This document shows, piece by piece, positions 1 through 8,620 of a stretch of 64,000 bases of DNA; positions within the stretch are counted from its first letter, which is position 1, and every line of letters begins with the position of its first letter. The notes below the pieces were generated by a model. That model was not told the origin of the DNA. It ran no database searches and worked only from the letters and a program-made list of their open reading frames with translations. The translations under genes and the position numbers were made by a program. The stretch comes from Carnobacterium_A antarcticum (lineage in GTDB: Bacteria > Bacillota > Bacilli > Lactobacillales > Carnobacteriaceae). Location of the stretch: NCBI RefSeq assembly GCF_042658365.1, contig NZ_JBHSQC010000015.1; one strand, given 5' to 3'.

Positions 1-34
1 TTCCCTTTGTGAGAGTAGGACGCTGCCGCGCAAT
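1..34 (+). rRNA. rrf: 5S rRNA, 3' end (partial)
   Basis: The first bases (CCCTTTGTGAGAGTAGGACG, then CTGCCG) match the 3' part of Firmicutes 5S rRNA, where GAGAGTAGGACG and the closing helix strand are characteristic. The 5' part lies outside the window. A strong terminator follows at once, as expected at the end of an rRNA operon. The exact mature 3' end is an estimate. Confidence 0.85.
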
Positions 35-37
35 CTA

Positions 38-69
38 AAAAGGTACCATCTTCGGATGGTACCTTTTTT
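38..69 (+). terminator. Intrinsic terminator of the rRNA operon
   Basis: A perfect 9-bp stem GGTACCATC / GATGGTACC closes a TTCG tetraloop and is followed by six T residues. Confidence 0.95.
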
Positions 70-70
70 G

Positions 71-79
71 TGTTATACT
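71..79 (+). promoter_or_regulatory. Extended -10 promoter for mgtA leader
   Basis: TGTTATACT is an extended -10 (TGn + TATACT). No good -35 is visible, because it would fall inside the preceding terminator. A start near 86 would give a leader of about 145 nt before mgtA. Confidence 0.45.
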
Positions 80-111
80 GAATAACAATAACGGATTTAA
101 GGTTATATTAA

Positions 112-231
112 ATGAAAAATCACCATCGTAAACGGTTATCTGAAGAATTTTTAGGTAAGATACATTCCATGAGCAGCATCTTTAATTTCTTTACTGTTTT
201 GTTTTTTAGAACAATGGAGGTGTGTGGGTGA
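112..231 (+). CDS. Possible 39-aa leader ORF upstream of mgtA
   Basis: An ATG at 112 opens a 39-codon frame (MKNHHRKRLSEEF...) with a basic N-terminus and a hydrophobic stretch (SIFNFFTVLFF) near the C-terminus. Its TGA stop at 229-231 overlaps the mgtA ATG at 231 (TGATG), the classic layout for translational coupling. The upstream ribosome binding site (TTAAGG) is weak. Other bacteria have regulatory leader peptides before Mg2+ transporter genes, but I recognise no homology here. It may be a chance frame. Confidence 0.35.
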   Translation: MKNHHRKRLSEEFLGKIHSMSSIFNFFTVLFFRTMEVCG

Positions 232-2876
232 TGAAAAAAAAAACTGAGACTTCACAAAGCCAATCAAAAGCAGCTATTCAAACATTAGTGAGATTCAGTA
301 AAAAGGATATTGACCAAATCTATAGTGAATTGGACACAGATAAAGAGGGATTGTCTGATGAAGCGGTAGCAGAAAAAATAGAAAAATACGGTCTCAATCA
401 ACTAACTCATGAAAAAAGTGTTCCATGGTATAAGCAGTTGATTAAATCTTTTATCGATCCATTTACTTTAGTATTGATGACATTAGCAGTAATCTCTTTT
501 ATAACTGACGTTTTGTTATCTCCTCCCGAAAGCCGCAGTTTTAAGACTGTGATCGTTATCAGTACTTTAGTAGCTATTAGCGGATTTTTGAAATTCTCAC
601 AAGAATACCGTTCAAACAAAGCCGCGGATAAGCTTAAGACATTGATCAGTTCGACTTCAGATATTCTGCGAAAAAAATCAGGTATTCAAGAAATAGATGT
701 GGAGAACATTGTGCCTGGAGATATTATTAGTTTAGCAGCGGGTGATATTATTCCTGCTGATTTAAGGCTGATAGTCAGTAATGATTTACTGGTAAGCGAA
801 TCATCTTTAACAGGTGAATCAGAACCGGTTGAAAAAGTTGCTTCTCCTTTAAACAGCATTTCTGACGATACAGGGGTCACTGAACTGAGCAACATCTGTC
901 TGTTAGGAACAACGATTGCAAGCGGTAGTGCGACAGGCATTGTGCTTGCTACGGGAGATGCTACTTACTTTAGTTCAATCGCGTCTTCTATTGTAACGCA
1001 AAAAAATAAAACCAGTTTTGATAAAGGCATAAAAAAAATTAGTTTGCTTTTAATTAGATTGATGATATTAATGGTTCCTTTAGTCTTTGTCGTAAATGGG
1101 ATCACGAAAGGAGACTGGCTGCAGGCACTGTTATTTGCTATTTCTATTGCGGTAGGACTGACGCCGGAAATGCTGCCAGTCATTGTGACAACGAACCTTG
1201 CAAAGGGAGCCATTTTAATGGGCAAGCATAAAACGGTGGTCAAAGAATTGGACGCTATTCAAAATTTCGGTGCAATGGATATCTTGTGCACGGATAAAAC
1301 AGGAACGCTGACAATGGATGAAATGACCGTTACAACGTATTTGAACGCTCGGGGTGAAGAAGATCCAACGGTCTTAAGAAAAGCTTATTTGAATAGTTTC
1401 TTTCAAACAGGTTTACGCAATTTGATGGATGTTGCAGTTCTTGAAAAGGGAAAAGATAACGGGTTCAGCAATCTTGAACACCAGTACAGTAAAGTAGAAG
1501 AAATCCCATTTGATTTTATCCGAAGAAGAATCTCAGTGGTTTTAAAAGACACGGAAGGCAAAAATAAAATGATAACGAAAGGTGCTTATGAAGAGATAAT
1601 AGGCATTTGTACTCAAGTAGAAAACGGCGGAAAAATAGAAACCCTTACAGCAGATGAAAAGAAAGAAGCTTTGGATAGAGCTAAAAAGTTAAGTAGTGAA
1701 GGCATTCGAGTGATTGCCATTGCTCAAAAAGAACAACCAGCAGCTAGCGAAGCAACAAGCAAAGCGGAAGAAAAAGAATTAGTATTAGCAGGTTTCGTGG
1801 GTTTCTTAGACCCGGTCAAAGAATCTGCAGGCGAAGCTCTAAAAGTGCTTGAAGAGGATGGCATAGACGTTAAAATTTTAACAGGGGATAGCGGAGCGGT
1901 CACTCTTAAAGTCTGTCAAAATTTAGGATTAGTTGTTCAAAGAGTTTTGCTAGGCAACGAAATCGGCAAAATGTCAGATGAAGAGCTGGCAGCTGCTGTA
2001 GAAGAAACCAGTGTCTTTGCCAAACTTGAGCCGTTACAAAAATCTCGTATCATCCAATCTTTACAAGAAAAAGCCCATATTGTAGGCTATATGGGAGATG
2101 GCATCAATGATGCTGCCGCACTTCATCAAGCGGATGTTGGCATTTCAGTCGATACCGCTGTTGGGATCGCTAAAGATTCAGCCGATATTATTTTACTTGA
2201 AAAAGATTTGCGGGTATTAGAAGAGGGCGTTATTGAAGGACGCAAAGTCTTTGGCAATATCATGAAATATATTAAAATTACAGTCAGTTCTAACTTTGGG
2301 AATGTTTTTAGTGTCTTACTGGCTAGTTTGGTACTGCCGTTTTTGCCGATGCTGCCCATTCAGCTGCTCGTTCAAAACTTATTGTACAATATATCTCAAC
2401 TAGCCATACCTTGGGATACAATGGATCAAGAATATTTAAAAAAGCCGCGTAAATGGAACGCTGATGATATCGGAAAGTTCATGTTATTTGTTGGACCGAT
2501 CAGTTCTATTTTTGATGTCGTAACGTTTTTAGTGATGTGGTTTATTTTTAAAGCTAATACACCAGCCATGCAGTCTTTGTTTCAAACAGGCTGGTTTGTG
2601 GTCGGGCTTTTATCTCAAACGTTGATTGTACACATGATTCGAACCGAAAAAATTCCTTTTATAGAAAGCAGAGCTACGCTTCCAGTAATGGCATTGAGTG
2701 GCGGTATGATGCTGATAGGAGCTGGTTTGCCGTTTACACCTTTTGGCACATCTATCGGCTTAACAGCATTGCCGCTAGCTTATTTTCCTTGGTTGATTGG
2801 AATTTTATTCAGTTATAGCTTGTTGTTGCAATTGGTAAAAAAAAGATACATTAAAAGATTTAATCGATGGCTTTAA
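231..2876 (+). CDS. mgtA: Magnesium-translocating P-type ATPase (MgtA type)
   Basis: Imports Mg2+ across the cytoplasmic membrane using ATP. The roughly 880-residue protein has the P3-type ATPase layout: actuator TGES near residue 193, the M4 segment GLTPEMLPVIVT typical of MgtA/MgtB, phosphorylation motif DKTGTLT near 355, hinge motif MGDGIND near 620, and several C-terminal membrane segments. Length fits the family (about 900). I chose ATG 231 over the earlier GTG 222 because GGAGG at 216-220 gives a 10-base spacing to 231 and almost none to 222; GTG 228 is also possible. It follows an rRNA operon directly, and its start overlaps the stop of a small upstream ORF. No known Mg2+ riboswitch could be recognised in the short leader. 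Confidence 0.93.
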   Translation: MKKKTETSQSQSKAAIQTLVRFSKKDIDQIYSELDTDKEGLSDEAVAEKIEKYGLNQLTHEKSVPWYKQLIKSFIDPFTLVLMTLAVISFITDVLLSPPESRSFKTVIVISTLVAISGFLKFSQEYRSNKAADKLKTLISSTSDILRKKSGIQEIDVENIVPGDIISLAAGDIIPADLRLIVSNDLLVSESSLTGESEPVEKVASPLNSISDDTGVTELSNICLLGTTIASGSATGIVLATGDATYFSSIASSIVTQKNKTSFDKGIKKISLLLIRLMILMVPLVFVVNGITKGDWLQALLFAISIAVGLTPEMLPVIVTTNLAKGAILMGKHKTVVKELDAIQNFGAMDILCTDKTGTLTMDEMTVTTYLNARGEEDPTVLRKAYLNSFFQTGLRNLMDVAVLEKGKDNGFSNLEHQYSKVEEIPFDFIRRRISVVLKDTEGKNKMITKGAYEEIIGICTQVENGGKIETLTADEKKEALDRAKKLSSEGIRVIAIAQKEQPAASEATSKAEEKELVLAGFVGFLDPVKESAGEALKVLEEDGIDVKILTGDSGAVTLKVCQNLGLVVQRVLLGNEIGKMSDEELAAAVEETSVFAKLEPLQKSRIIQSLQEKAHIVGYMGDGINDAAALHQADVGISVDTAVGIAKDSADIILLEKDLRVLEEGVIEGRKVFGNIMKYIKITVSSNFGNVFSVLLASLVLPFLPMLPIQLLVQNLLYNISQLAIPWDTMDQEYLKKPRKWNADDIGKFMLFVGPISSIFDVVTFLVMWFIFKANTPAMQSLFQTGWFVVGLLSQTLIVHMIRTEKIPFIESRATLPVMALSGGMMLIGAGLPFTPFGTSIGLTALPLAYFPWLIGILFSYSLLLQLVKKRYIKRFNRWL

Positions 2877-3193
2877 AGGAGATGAAAAAACAAGCAGTGG
2901 GGAAAAAGAGCCGTATTTAATGATCAAGGATAAAAATCAGCGGTATTTTACTGGTTCGTCCACTGTTCAATAGTACAAATCTTAGGATAAGCAGTTGAAT
3001 AGTTGAACATTAAAAATAGGCCTGCTCTTTTCTTAGAGGAAATGAAGAAAGGAATGGAATGTTCTTTAATTACGGTCAAAACATGGTAAAATAAAGGTGA
3101 CCACGTAGGTTATCTTTTTAAAAATTGTTTGATGGTTGGGCACTCTCTCATAACTCAGGAACTTTACGTATAAACAAAAAGGAATGAATACAA
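2877..3193 (+). other. Intergenic region after mgtA, with likely ldt promoter
   Basis: 317 bases without a gene. The first ~95 bases stay open in the +1 frame of mgtA and read like protein (KEPYLMIKDKNQRYFTG) before a TAG, but no start codon of their own was found; this may be a decayed gene end. Near the right end TGGTAAAAT (3084-3092) is an extended -10 that could serve the next gene. No convincing mgtA terminator was seen. Confidence 0.4.
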
Positions 3194-4558
3194 ATGGAGA
3201 CTAATAAAAAATCAATATTTATTGGATTAGGGATATTTTTGATTTTGATTGGAGGCTTTTATATTTTTAAAAGCATGCAGTACCAGGATCAATTTCTGCC
3301 TAAAACCACTGCTGACGGTATCTCTATCGGAAAGCAAACAGTAGAAGAAGCAAACAAAACACTTCAAAAACATTACCAAGAAAAAACGTTTAAAGCGACC
3401 GAAAAAGGCGAAGAACTGTTTGCCTTTACTGGATCTGATATAGGTGTATCGAATGATTTTAGCGAAACGCTAGAAAAACAATTAGCGAAACAAAATCCTT
3501 GGTCATGGCCAGTGAGTCGTTTTAGTTCCAAGAACAAACAAGTAGCCATTGAAGGGGCTGCCTCGGATGAAGCACAAGTAAAAGAATTTGTAGCTGCTTT
3601 GCCATTGGGAAATGAAAACCGTACAAAACCGGTAAATGCAACGCTTAAAAAAACAGAAACAGATTTCGAAATTCAGCCTGAAGTGAAAGGGAACAGTTTT
3701 GATTTAGAAAAAGTCAATCAGCTGATCAGAGAGGCTGTTCAAAAAAACTCAACTACTATAGAGTTGGAGCAAGCGTATGCTACTCCAACGGTTTATGCAG
3801 ACGATGAAGCATTGCAAGCCAATTTGGCAGAGGCAAAAAAACTAAGCGATCTGTCGATCACTTATCAAATATTTGGTTCAGAAGAGATTGTGCCACGTGA
3901 AACATTAGTCAATTGGCTGAATGTGGACGATACAGGTTCAGTGGGAGTAGATAAAGCTCAACTCACTGCTTATATGCAAAAATTAAGCGATAAGTACAGT
4001 ACGTATGAGAAAGCTCGTGATTTTACCTCTTCTAAAAAAGGTGTGGTCAGTGTTCCAGCTGGAACGTATGGTTGGACTTTAGATGTGGCACGGGAAACAG
4101 AAGCTCTGGCTGAGGATATCTTGGCTGGTAAGGATGTTGACCGGACTCCCCGCTACAATGGATCTGGATATGCAGATGATGGTAATGAGTTTGGAGAAAA
4201 TTATATAGAAATCGATTTAGAAGCACAACATATGTGGTTTTACAAAGATGGAAAGTTAGCTTTAGAGACGGATGTTATCACTGGTAAACCAAGTACACCG
4301 ACTCCTAAAGGAATCTTTTATGTTTGGAAACAAGAACGCAACGCTACCTTAACCGGTGAAGATTATGCAACGCCGGTTGATCATTGGTTGCCGATCGACT
4401 GGAGCGGAGTAGGAATCCATGATTCACCATGGCAAACGAATTATGGTGGGAAAACTTATTTGACCAAAGGTTCTCATGGGTGTATAAATACTCCTCCTGA
4501 GGTAATGGTAAAGATATATGATCAAATTGAGATCGGAACGCCTGTAATTGTTTATTAA
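3194..4558 (+). CDS. L,D-transpeptidase (YkuD family), membrane anchored
   Basis: Cell-wall enzyme that makes 3-3 cross-links in peptidoglycan or attaches groups to it, acting outside the membrane. The 454-aa protein has one N-terminal membrane segment (about residues 8-28), a long extracellular part resembling the putative peptidoglycan-binding (PG_binding_4) region of Enterococcus faecium Ldtfm, and a C-terminal YkuD domain. The catalytic signature SHGCIN places the nucleophile Cys near residue 430, with the HDSPW stretch shortly before. Size is close to Ldtfm (466 aa). Start ATG 3194 follows an AAGGA site about 11 bases upstream. Monocistronic, closed by its own terminator. Domain assignment is firm; the in vivo role (cross-linking or anchoring) is inferred. 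Confidence 0.92.
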   Translation: METNKKSIFIGLGIFLILIGGFYIFKSMQYQDQFLPKTTADGISIGKQTVEEANKTLQKHYQEKTFKATEKGEELFAFTGSDIGVSNDFSETLEKQLAKQNPWSWPVSRFSSKNKQVAIEGAASDEAQVKEFVAALPLGNENRTKPVNATLKKTETDFEIQPEVKGNSFDLEKVNQLIREAVQKNSTTIELEQAYATPTVYADDEALQANLAEAKKLSDLSITYQIFGSEEIVPRETLVNWLNVDDTGSVGVDKAQLTAYMQKLSDKYSTYEKARDFTSSKKGVVSVPAGTYGWTLDVARETEALAEDILAGKDVDRTPRYNGSGYADDGNEFGENYIEIDLEAQHMWFYKDGKLALETDVITGKPSTPTPKGIFYVWKQERNATLTGEDYATPVDHWLPIDWSGVGIHDSPWQTNYGGKTYLTKGSHGCINTPPEVMVKIYDQIEIGTPVIVY

Positions 4559-4564
4559 AATAGA

Positions 4565-4604
4565 AAAAGCGCAACGAAATGAAACTTTTCGTTGTGCTTT
4601 TTTT
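4565..4604 (+). terminator. Intrinsic terminator after L,D-transpeptidase
   Basis: AAAAGCGCAACGAAA pairs with TTTCGTTGTGCTTT (one G-T), followed by a T run to 4604. A TATACT -10 at 4614-4619 with TTGTGC 16 bases upstream, overlapping the stem, may start gntK transcription. Confidence 0.9.
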
Positions 4605-4684
4605 ATGAAAGGCTATACTTTTTATAAGGCAGTGCCGTTAAATAATCAAGTTATCAAGAGAAAGATAATTAAGGAGGACTTTTT

Positions 4685-6220
4685 TTGAAACAACAGTATG
4701 TTATTGGGGTCGATATGGGAACAACCAGCACAAAAGCGGTTTTGTTTGAACCGAATGGAACAGCGATAGATGTAGCGTATACAGCCTATCCGTTGATCAA
4801 GGAAACACCCGACATGGCGGAACAAGATTTAGATGTTTTATTTGAGGCCGTGTTGTTAAGTGTTGGAACATTAATGGATAAGACAGCCTGCCGTCCTGAA
4901 GATATTCTATGTGTTAGTTTTTCAAGTGCCATGCACAGCTTGATTGCGATGGACCAACTGAATCAACCTTTGACGAGAAGCATTACATGGGCAGATAATC
5001 GTTCAGCCAAATGGGCGGATCAATTAAAAGAAACAAACGGTTTAGAAATATACCACCGGACAGGAACACCGATTCATCCTATGTCTCCATTAGCTAAAAT
5101 CATTTGGTTGAGAGAAGAGCATCCTGTTATTTTTAATAAAACAGCAAAATTTATTGGTATAAAAGAATACATTTTTTATCAATTATTTGGTGAATACATA
5201 GTTGATTATTCCATTGCTTCTAGCACGGGTTTGTTTAATATTCATGATTTCAAATGGGACAGTCTGGCCTTAGCAACCGCTGGTATTGACGAAAGTCGAT
5301 TGTCCAGTTTAGCAGCACCGACTAATCAACTAGCGGGAATGTCGGCGAAGTATGCAGAGCAAATGGGGCTTTTGCAAGATACTCCATTTGTTCTGGGAGG
5401 AAACGACGGCTGTCTTTCCAATTTAGGAGTAGGAGCTGTGGAGCCAGGGATAGCAGCGGTCACTATTGGAACAAGCGGCGCAGTTAGAATGGTCACCGAT
5501 CGTCCGGTTACAGATCCGCAAGGGCGGACCTTTTGTTATGTTTTAGATGAAAAACATTGGGTGATCGGGGGCGCAGTCAATAACGGCGGCGTGGTTTTAG
5601 AATGGGCAAGCCATCAGTATTTTCAAATGGAACAGCAATTGGCCGGTGAAAAGGAACAGACAGCTTACGATTGCTTGATGGAACAAATTGCTGCTGTGCC
5701 AGCCGGTTCTAAAGGCTTGTTTTTTCATCCTTACCTCAACGGCGAACGTGCGCCGTTATGGGATGCAGAAGCACGCGGTTCGTTTTTTGGAATTAATACG
5801 ATGCACCGTCCTGAACATTTTTTGAGAGCGGTTTTAGAAGGCATCTGCTTTAATCTTTACGACGTTCTACATGATTTGACTGAATTGGCGGGCAAGCCTA
5901 AAAAAATCATGGCAACGGGCGGGTTTTCAAGATCAGAAGTTTGGCGCCAAATGTTGACAGACATTTTTAATCAGGAATTAACATTGCCGGAAAGTTTTGA
6001 AAGTTCTTGTTTAGGTGCGGCAGTCTTCGGCTTAAAAAGCATGGGAGTCATCCAAGAACTATCAGAAGTAACGTCAATGACCGGCTTCGAATACAGTCAT
6101 GCTCCCCAAGCAGCAGAAGGGGAAATCTATGGAACGATGTTTCCAGTCTATCGACAACTAAGTCAAACATTTGCCAGCAATTACCATCAAGTTGCAGCAA
6201 TACAACGGATTTTAGAATAA
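4685..6220 (+). CDS. gntK: Gluconokinase (FGGY carbohydrate kinase)
   Basis: Phosphorylates gluconate to 6-phosphogluconate for the pentose phosphate pathway. The 511-aa length and N-terminal phosphate-binding motif DMGTTSTKAVLF fit the FGGY family; the AMHSLIAMD stretch and overall wording resemble Gram-positive gluconokinases. The C-terminal domain has the second ATP-site motif (ATGGFSRSEVWRQM). The start is TTG at 4685, seven bases after a perfect AAGGAGG (4671-4677); no better ATG lies near. No gluconate permease or 6-phosphogluconate dehydrogenase is adjacent, so the gene appears solitary. Another FGGY substrate (for example xylulose) is less likely but cannot be excluded from sequence alone. 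Confidence 0.83.
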   Translation: MKQQYVIGVDMGTTSTKAVLFEPNGTAIDVAYTAYPLIKETPDMAEQDLDVLFEAVLLSVGTLMDKTACRPEDILCVSFSSAMHSLIAMDQLNQPLTRSITWADNRSAKWADQLKETNGLEIYHRTGTPIHPMSPLAKIIWLREEHPVIFNKTAKFIGIKEYIFYQLFGEYIVDYSIASSTGLFNIHDFKWDSLALATAGIDESRLSSLAAPTNQLAGMSAKYAEQMGLLQDTPFVLGGNDGCLSNLGVGAVEPGIAAVTIGTSGAVRMVTDRPVTDPQGRTFCYVLDEKHWVIGGAVNNGGVVLEWASHQYFQMEQQLAGEKEQTAYDCLMEQIAAVPAGSKGLFFHPYLNGERAPLWDAEARGSFFGINTMHRPEHFLRAVLEGICFNLYDVLHDLTELAGKPKKIMATGGFSRSEVWRQMLTDIFNQELTLPESFESSCLGAAVFGLKSMGVIQELSEVTSMTGFEYSHAPQAAEGEIYGTMFPVYRQLSQTFASNYHQVAAIQRILE

Positions 6221-6299
6221 AACAATTTAAGGTGAGTCGCATATAGTACAGAAATATGGGATAATAAAAAAGAGATTTAATAATGAAAGGGGAAACAAG

Positions 6300-6854
6300 A
6301 TGGCTTCTCAAAAAGAAAACATGATTGCTGGTGAAATGTACGATTCATCAGATTCAGAATTATCAACGGCTCGAAAATTTGCTCGAAAAACATTAAGAGA
6401 GTTCAATCAAGCAGAAGATTCAGATGAGGCAAAAGCACTGCTGAAAAATCTTTTTGGTTCAACAGGCGAAAATTTTCACTTCAATCCAGGCTTAGTAGCA
6501 GATTATGGATTTAATATACATATAGGTGAAAATTTTTATGCGAATTTTAACTGTACATTATTGGATATCTGCCCGATCACCATTGGAAAAAATTGTATGT
6601 TAGCTCCCAATGTCCAATTGTACACAGCGACTCATCCTTTAGATCCTGTAAAACGCAATACGGTTTGGGAGTATGGCAAGCCGATCACGTTGGGCGATAA
6701 TGTTTGGATCGGCGGAGGCGCAATCGTGATTCCGGGAGTTACTTTAGGTAATAATGTTGTTGTGGCAGCTGGTGCAGTAGTCACGAAGTCATTTCCTGAT
6801 AATGTGGTTATCGGCGGAAACCCTGCTAGAGTTATCAAAGAATTGGATCTTTAA
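6300..6854 (+). CDS. maa: Maltose/galactoside-type O-acetyltransferase
   Basis: Acetyl-CoA-dependent sugar O-acetyltransferase of the left-handed beta-helix family. The 184-aa protein has the N-terminal Mac domain (MIAGEMYDSSDSEL...ARKFARKTLREFN) and then hexapeptide repeats with the family landmarks ANFNCTLLD, TATHPLDP (catalytic His region), IGGGAIVIPGV and VIGGNPARVIKEL. ATG 6300 is preceded by GAAAGGGG. It may accept maltose, glucose or galactosides; the natural substrate cannot be read from the sequence. It stands alone between gntK and a convergent ABC ATPase gene. Confidence 0.88.
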   Translation: MASQKENMIAGEMYDSSDSELSTARKFARKTLREFNQAEDSDEAKALLKNLFGSTGENFHFNPGLVADYGFNIHIGENFYANFNCTLLDICPITIGKNCMLAPNVQLYTATHPLDPVKRNTVWEYGKPITLGDNVWIGGGAIVIPGVTLGNNVVVAAGAVVTKSFPDNVVIGGNPARVIKELDL

Positions 6855-6862
6855 TACAAACT

Positions 6863-6907
6863 AAAAAACTATCCAATGAGGTAAAGTGCCTCAATGGATA
6901 GTTTTTT
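6863..6907. terminator. Bidirectional terminator between maa and msmX
   Basis: A near-perfect stem ACTATCCAATGAGG / CCTCAATGGATAGT is flanked by six A on the left and six T on the right, so it can stop transcription from both sides of this convergent pair. Confidence 0.92.
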
Positions 6908-6937
6908 GCGTCCCGCTAAATTACAGCAGAGACTAAA

Positions 6938-6963
6938 CCTCCTCCTGATTTACCAGGAGGAGG
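6938..6963 (-). terminator. Hairpin just downstream of msmX
   Basis: Perfect 10-bp inverted repeat CCTCCTCCTG / CAGGAGGAGG with a 6-base loop, 7 bases past the msmX stop. The following U tract on the minus strand is poor (TTTAG), so it may protect the 3' end or assist the terminator beyond it. Confidence 0.55.
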
Positions 6964-6970
6964 CAGGGGA

Positions 6971-8077
6971 TTATAAGCGAATGACATCTTGCGTTTCTGT
7001 ATCAAAGAAGTGAGACTTGTTCAAGTCAAAAGCTAAATCGATAAATTCACCAGGAGCATGGTAATCACGAGCATCTACTTTTGAAATAAATTCCGTATCA
7101 TCCACACGAGTATAAAGCATCGTTTCAGCACCAAGCAATTCAGAAACCACTACTTCAGCATGTACCACACTATTTGGATTGGTATCTAAAGCAATTTGTT
7201 CGCTATGGATATCTTCTGGGCGGATACCAAAGACTAATTTTTTACCTTCATAGCCTTGTTCTATCAAACTTTTACTTTTGCCTTCAGGAATGGTTAATTT
7301 TAAACCTGCTCCATTTGTGATGACATTGCCGTTCAATGTAACGTTAAAGAAGTTCATGGCCGGTGAACCGATAAATCCAGCTACAAAAACGTTTACTGGC
7401 GTGTCGTAGACTTCTTTAGGCGAACCAATTTGTTGAACAAAGCCGTCTTTCATAATAACGATACGATCGGCCATTGTCATCGCTTCTGTTTGGTCATGTG
7501 TAACATAGATAGTAGTCGTTTCTAAACGACGGTGCAACTTAGCGATCTCAGCCCGCATCGCGACACGTAATTTAGCATCCAAGTTAGATAAAGGCTCATC
7601 CATCAAGAAAACTTTAGCGTCCCGTACAATAGCTCGGCCTAAAGCTACCCGTTGGCGTTGTCCGCCAGATAATGCAGCCGGTTTGCGTTTTAAGTATTCC
7701 GTTAAGCCTAAAATCTCAGCGGCTTCTTCTACACGGCGTTTGATTTCTTCTTTTTTATATTTACGTAATTTCAATCCAAAAGCCATGTTATCGTAAACAG
7801 TCATATGCGGGTACAAGGCATAGTTTTGGAAAACCATAGCGATATCGCGGTCTTTAGGCGCTACATCGTTCATCAACGTATCTCCAATAAACAATTCCCC
7901 TTCAGAAATATCTTCTAAGCCGGCGATCATTCTTAAGGTCGTTGATTTCCCACAACCGGATGGTCCAACGAACACGATAAATTCACGATCTTTGATTTTT
8001 AAATTAAAGTCTGTTACGGAGTACTCTGGATTATTTTCGTATTTTTTATGAATATTATTTAAAGCGATCTCTACCAT
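6971..8077 (-). CDS. msmX: Sugar ABC transporter ATPase, MsmX/UgpC (MalK) family
   Basis: Energises carbohydrate ABC importers; MsmX-type ATPases often serve several permeases. Visible motifs: Walker A GPSGCGKST, Q-loop VFQNYALYPHM, signature LSGGQRQR, Walker B VFLMDEP with the D-loop NLDAKL, switch His in THDQTEA, then a C-terminal TOBE/OB region with FGIRPEDI. About 368 aa, normal for the family (about 365). I start at ATG 8077, six bases after AGGTG; an upstream in-frame GTG at 8086 would overlap that site. No permease or binding protein gene is adjacent, so it is an orphan ATPase, as in Bacillus subtilis. A cre site upstream suggests CcpA control. Confidence 0.92.
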   Translation of the reverse strand: MVEIALNNIHKKYENNPEYSVTDFNLKIKDREFIVFVGPSGCGKSTTLRMIAGLEDISEGELFIGDTLMNDVAPKDRDIAMVFQNYALYPHMTVYDNMAFGLKLRKYKKEEIKRRVEEAAEILGLTEYLKRKPAALSGGQRQRVALGRAIVRDAKVFLMDEPLSNLDAKLRVAMRAEIAKLHRRLETTTIYVTHDQTEAMTMADRIVIMKDGFVQQIGSPKEVYDTPVNVFVAGFIGSPAMNFFNVTLNGNVITNGAGLKLTIPEGKSKSLIEQGYEGKKLVFGIRPEDIHSEQIALDTNPNSVVHAEVVVSELLGAETMLYTRVDDTEFISKVDARDYHAPGEFIDLAFDLNKSHFFDTETQDVIRL

Positions 8078-8132
8078 GTTTTTCACCTGTCCTATTCATT
8101 AGTTTATAAGTAACTCAATACATTCAGTGTAA

Positions 8133-8146
8133 TGTAAACGCTGTCT
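8133..8146 (-). promoter_or_regulatory. Catabolite-responsive element (cre) upstream of msmX
   Basis: TGTAAACGCTGTCT matches the CcpA consensus TGWAANCGNTNWCA at 13 of 14 positions. It lies about 55-70 bases before the msmX start, a normal place for CcpA repression of sugar uptake genes. Confidence 0.65.
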
Positions 8147-8518
8147 TTTTGAAACGTAGCAGTGCACAAGTTTTTGTACATTTTTTTGTGCAACATGCCG
8201 ATTTAAGTGGATAGGTGACAATTGAAGGGGAAAATCGCACCCTGTTATGAGCTAGAGTCCATTTATCTCACAATTGATCCAAAAAAGAGTAGCAAATTGT
8301 TAGATAAAGCCAGTCTAGTTCTGTAGTGTCCGTATAATGGTGTGAAAAGAGAAAGGTCAGTTCAACTTTTAATACAATATAGTTCCCACAACAAACATTG
8401 AGAAAGGATAATGGTTATGACCCAACTAAATCCTAATATAAATGTTGATTGGAAATTTATTGGATTCGAAAATGTCACTACCTGCTAGTCGGAAGATATC
8501 GTAATAAAGCCTGGTTTT

Positions 8519-8527
8519 TGGTATAAT
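8519..8527 (+). promoter_or_regulatory. Extended -10 promoter for dut
   Basis: TGGTATAAT is a perfect extended -10. The region 17 bases upstream does not resemble TTGACA. The predicted leader is about 85 nt. Confidence 0.5.
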
Positions 8528-8620
8528 GAATAAGGAGTTTTAGGAATCTTGAAAAATAATATACAGTGATGTAAAAGTTTTCTATTAAACGAACTAGATT
8601 TAAAGGGGACCCAGTATAGA

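Larger units (their letters stand above)
8078..8620. other. Gene-poor region between msmX and dut
   Basis: 543 bases between divergent genes. It holds the cre site of msmX, a TATAAT at 8333-8338 without a good -35, and a 25-codon frame at 8411-8488 (MVMTQLNPNINVDWKFIGF...) that follows AAAGGA at a good distance. That frame could be a tiny gene or the start of a lost one; I do not recognise it. Confidence 0.4.

Noticed and set aside
71..230. M-box (ykoK) magnesium riboswitch before mgtA
   Set aside because: The leader is about 145 nt and I could not find the conserved M-box core or a terminator hairpin.
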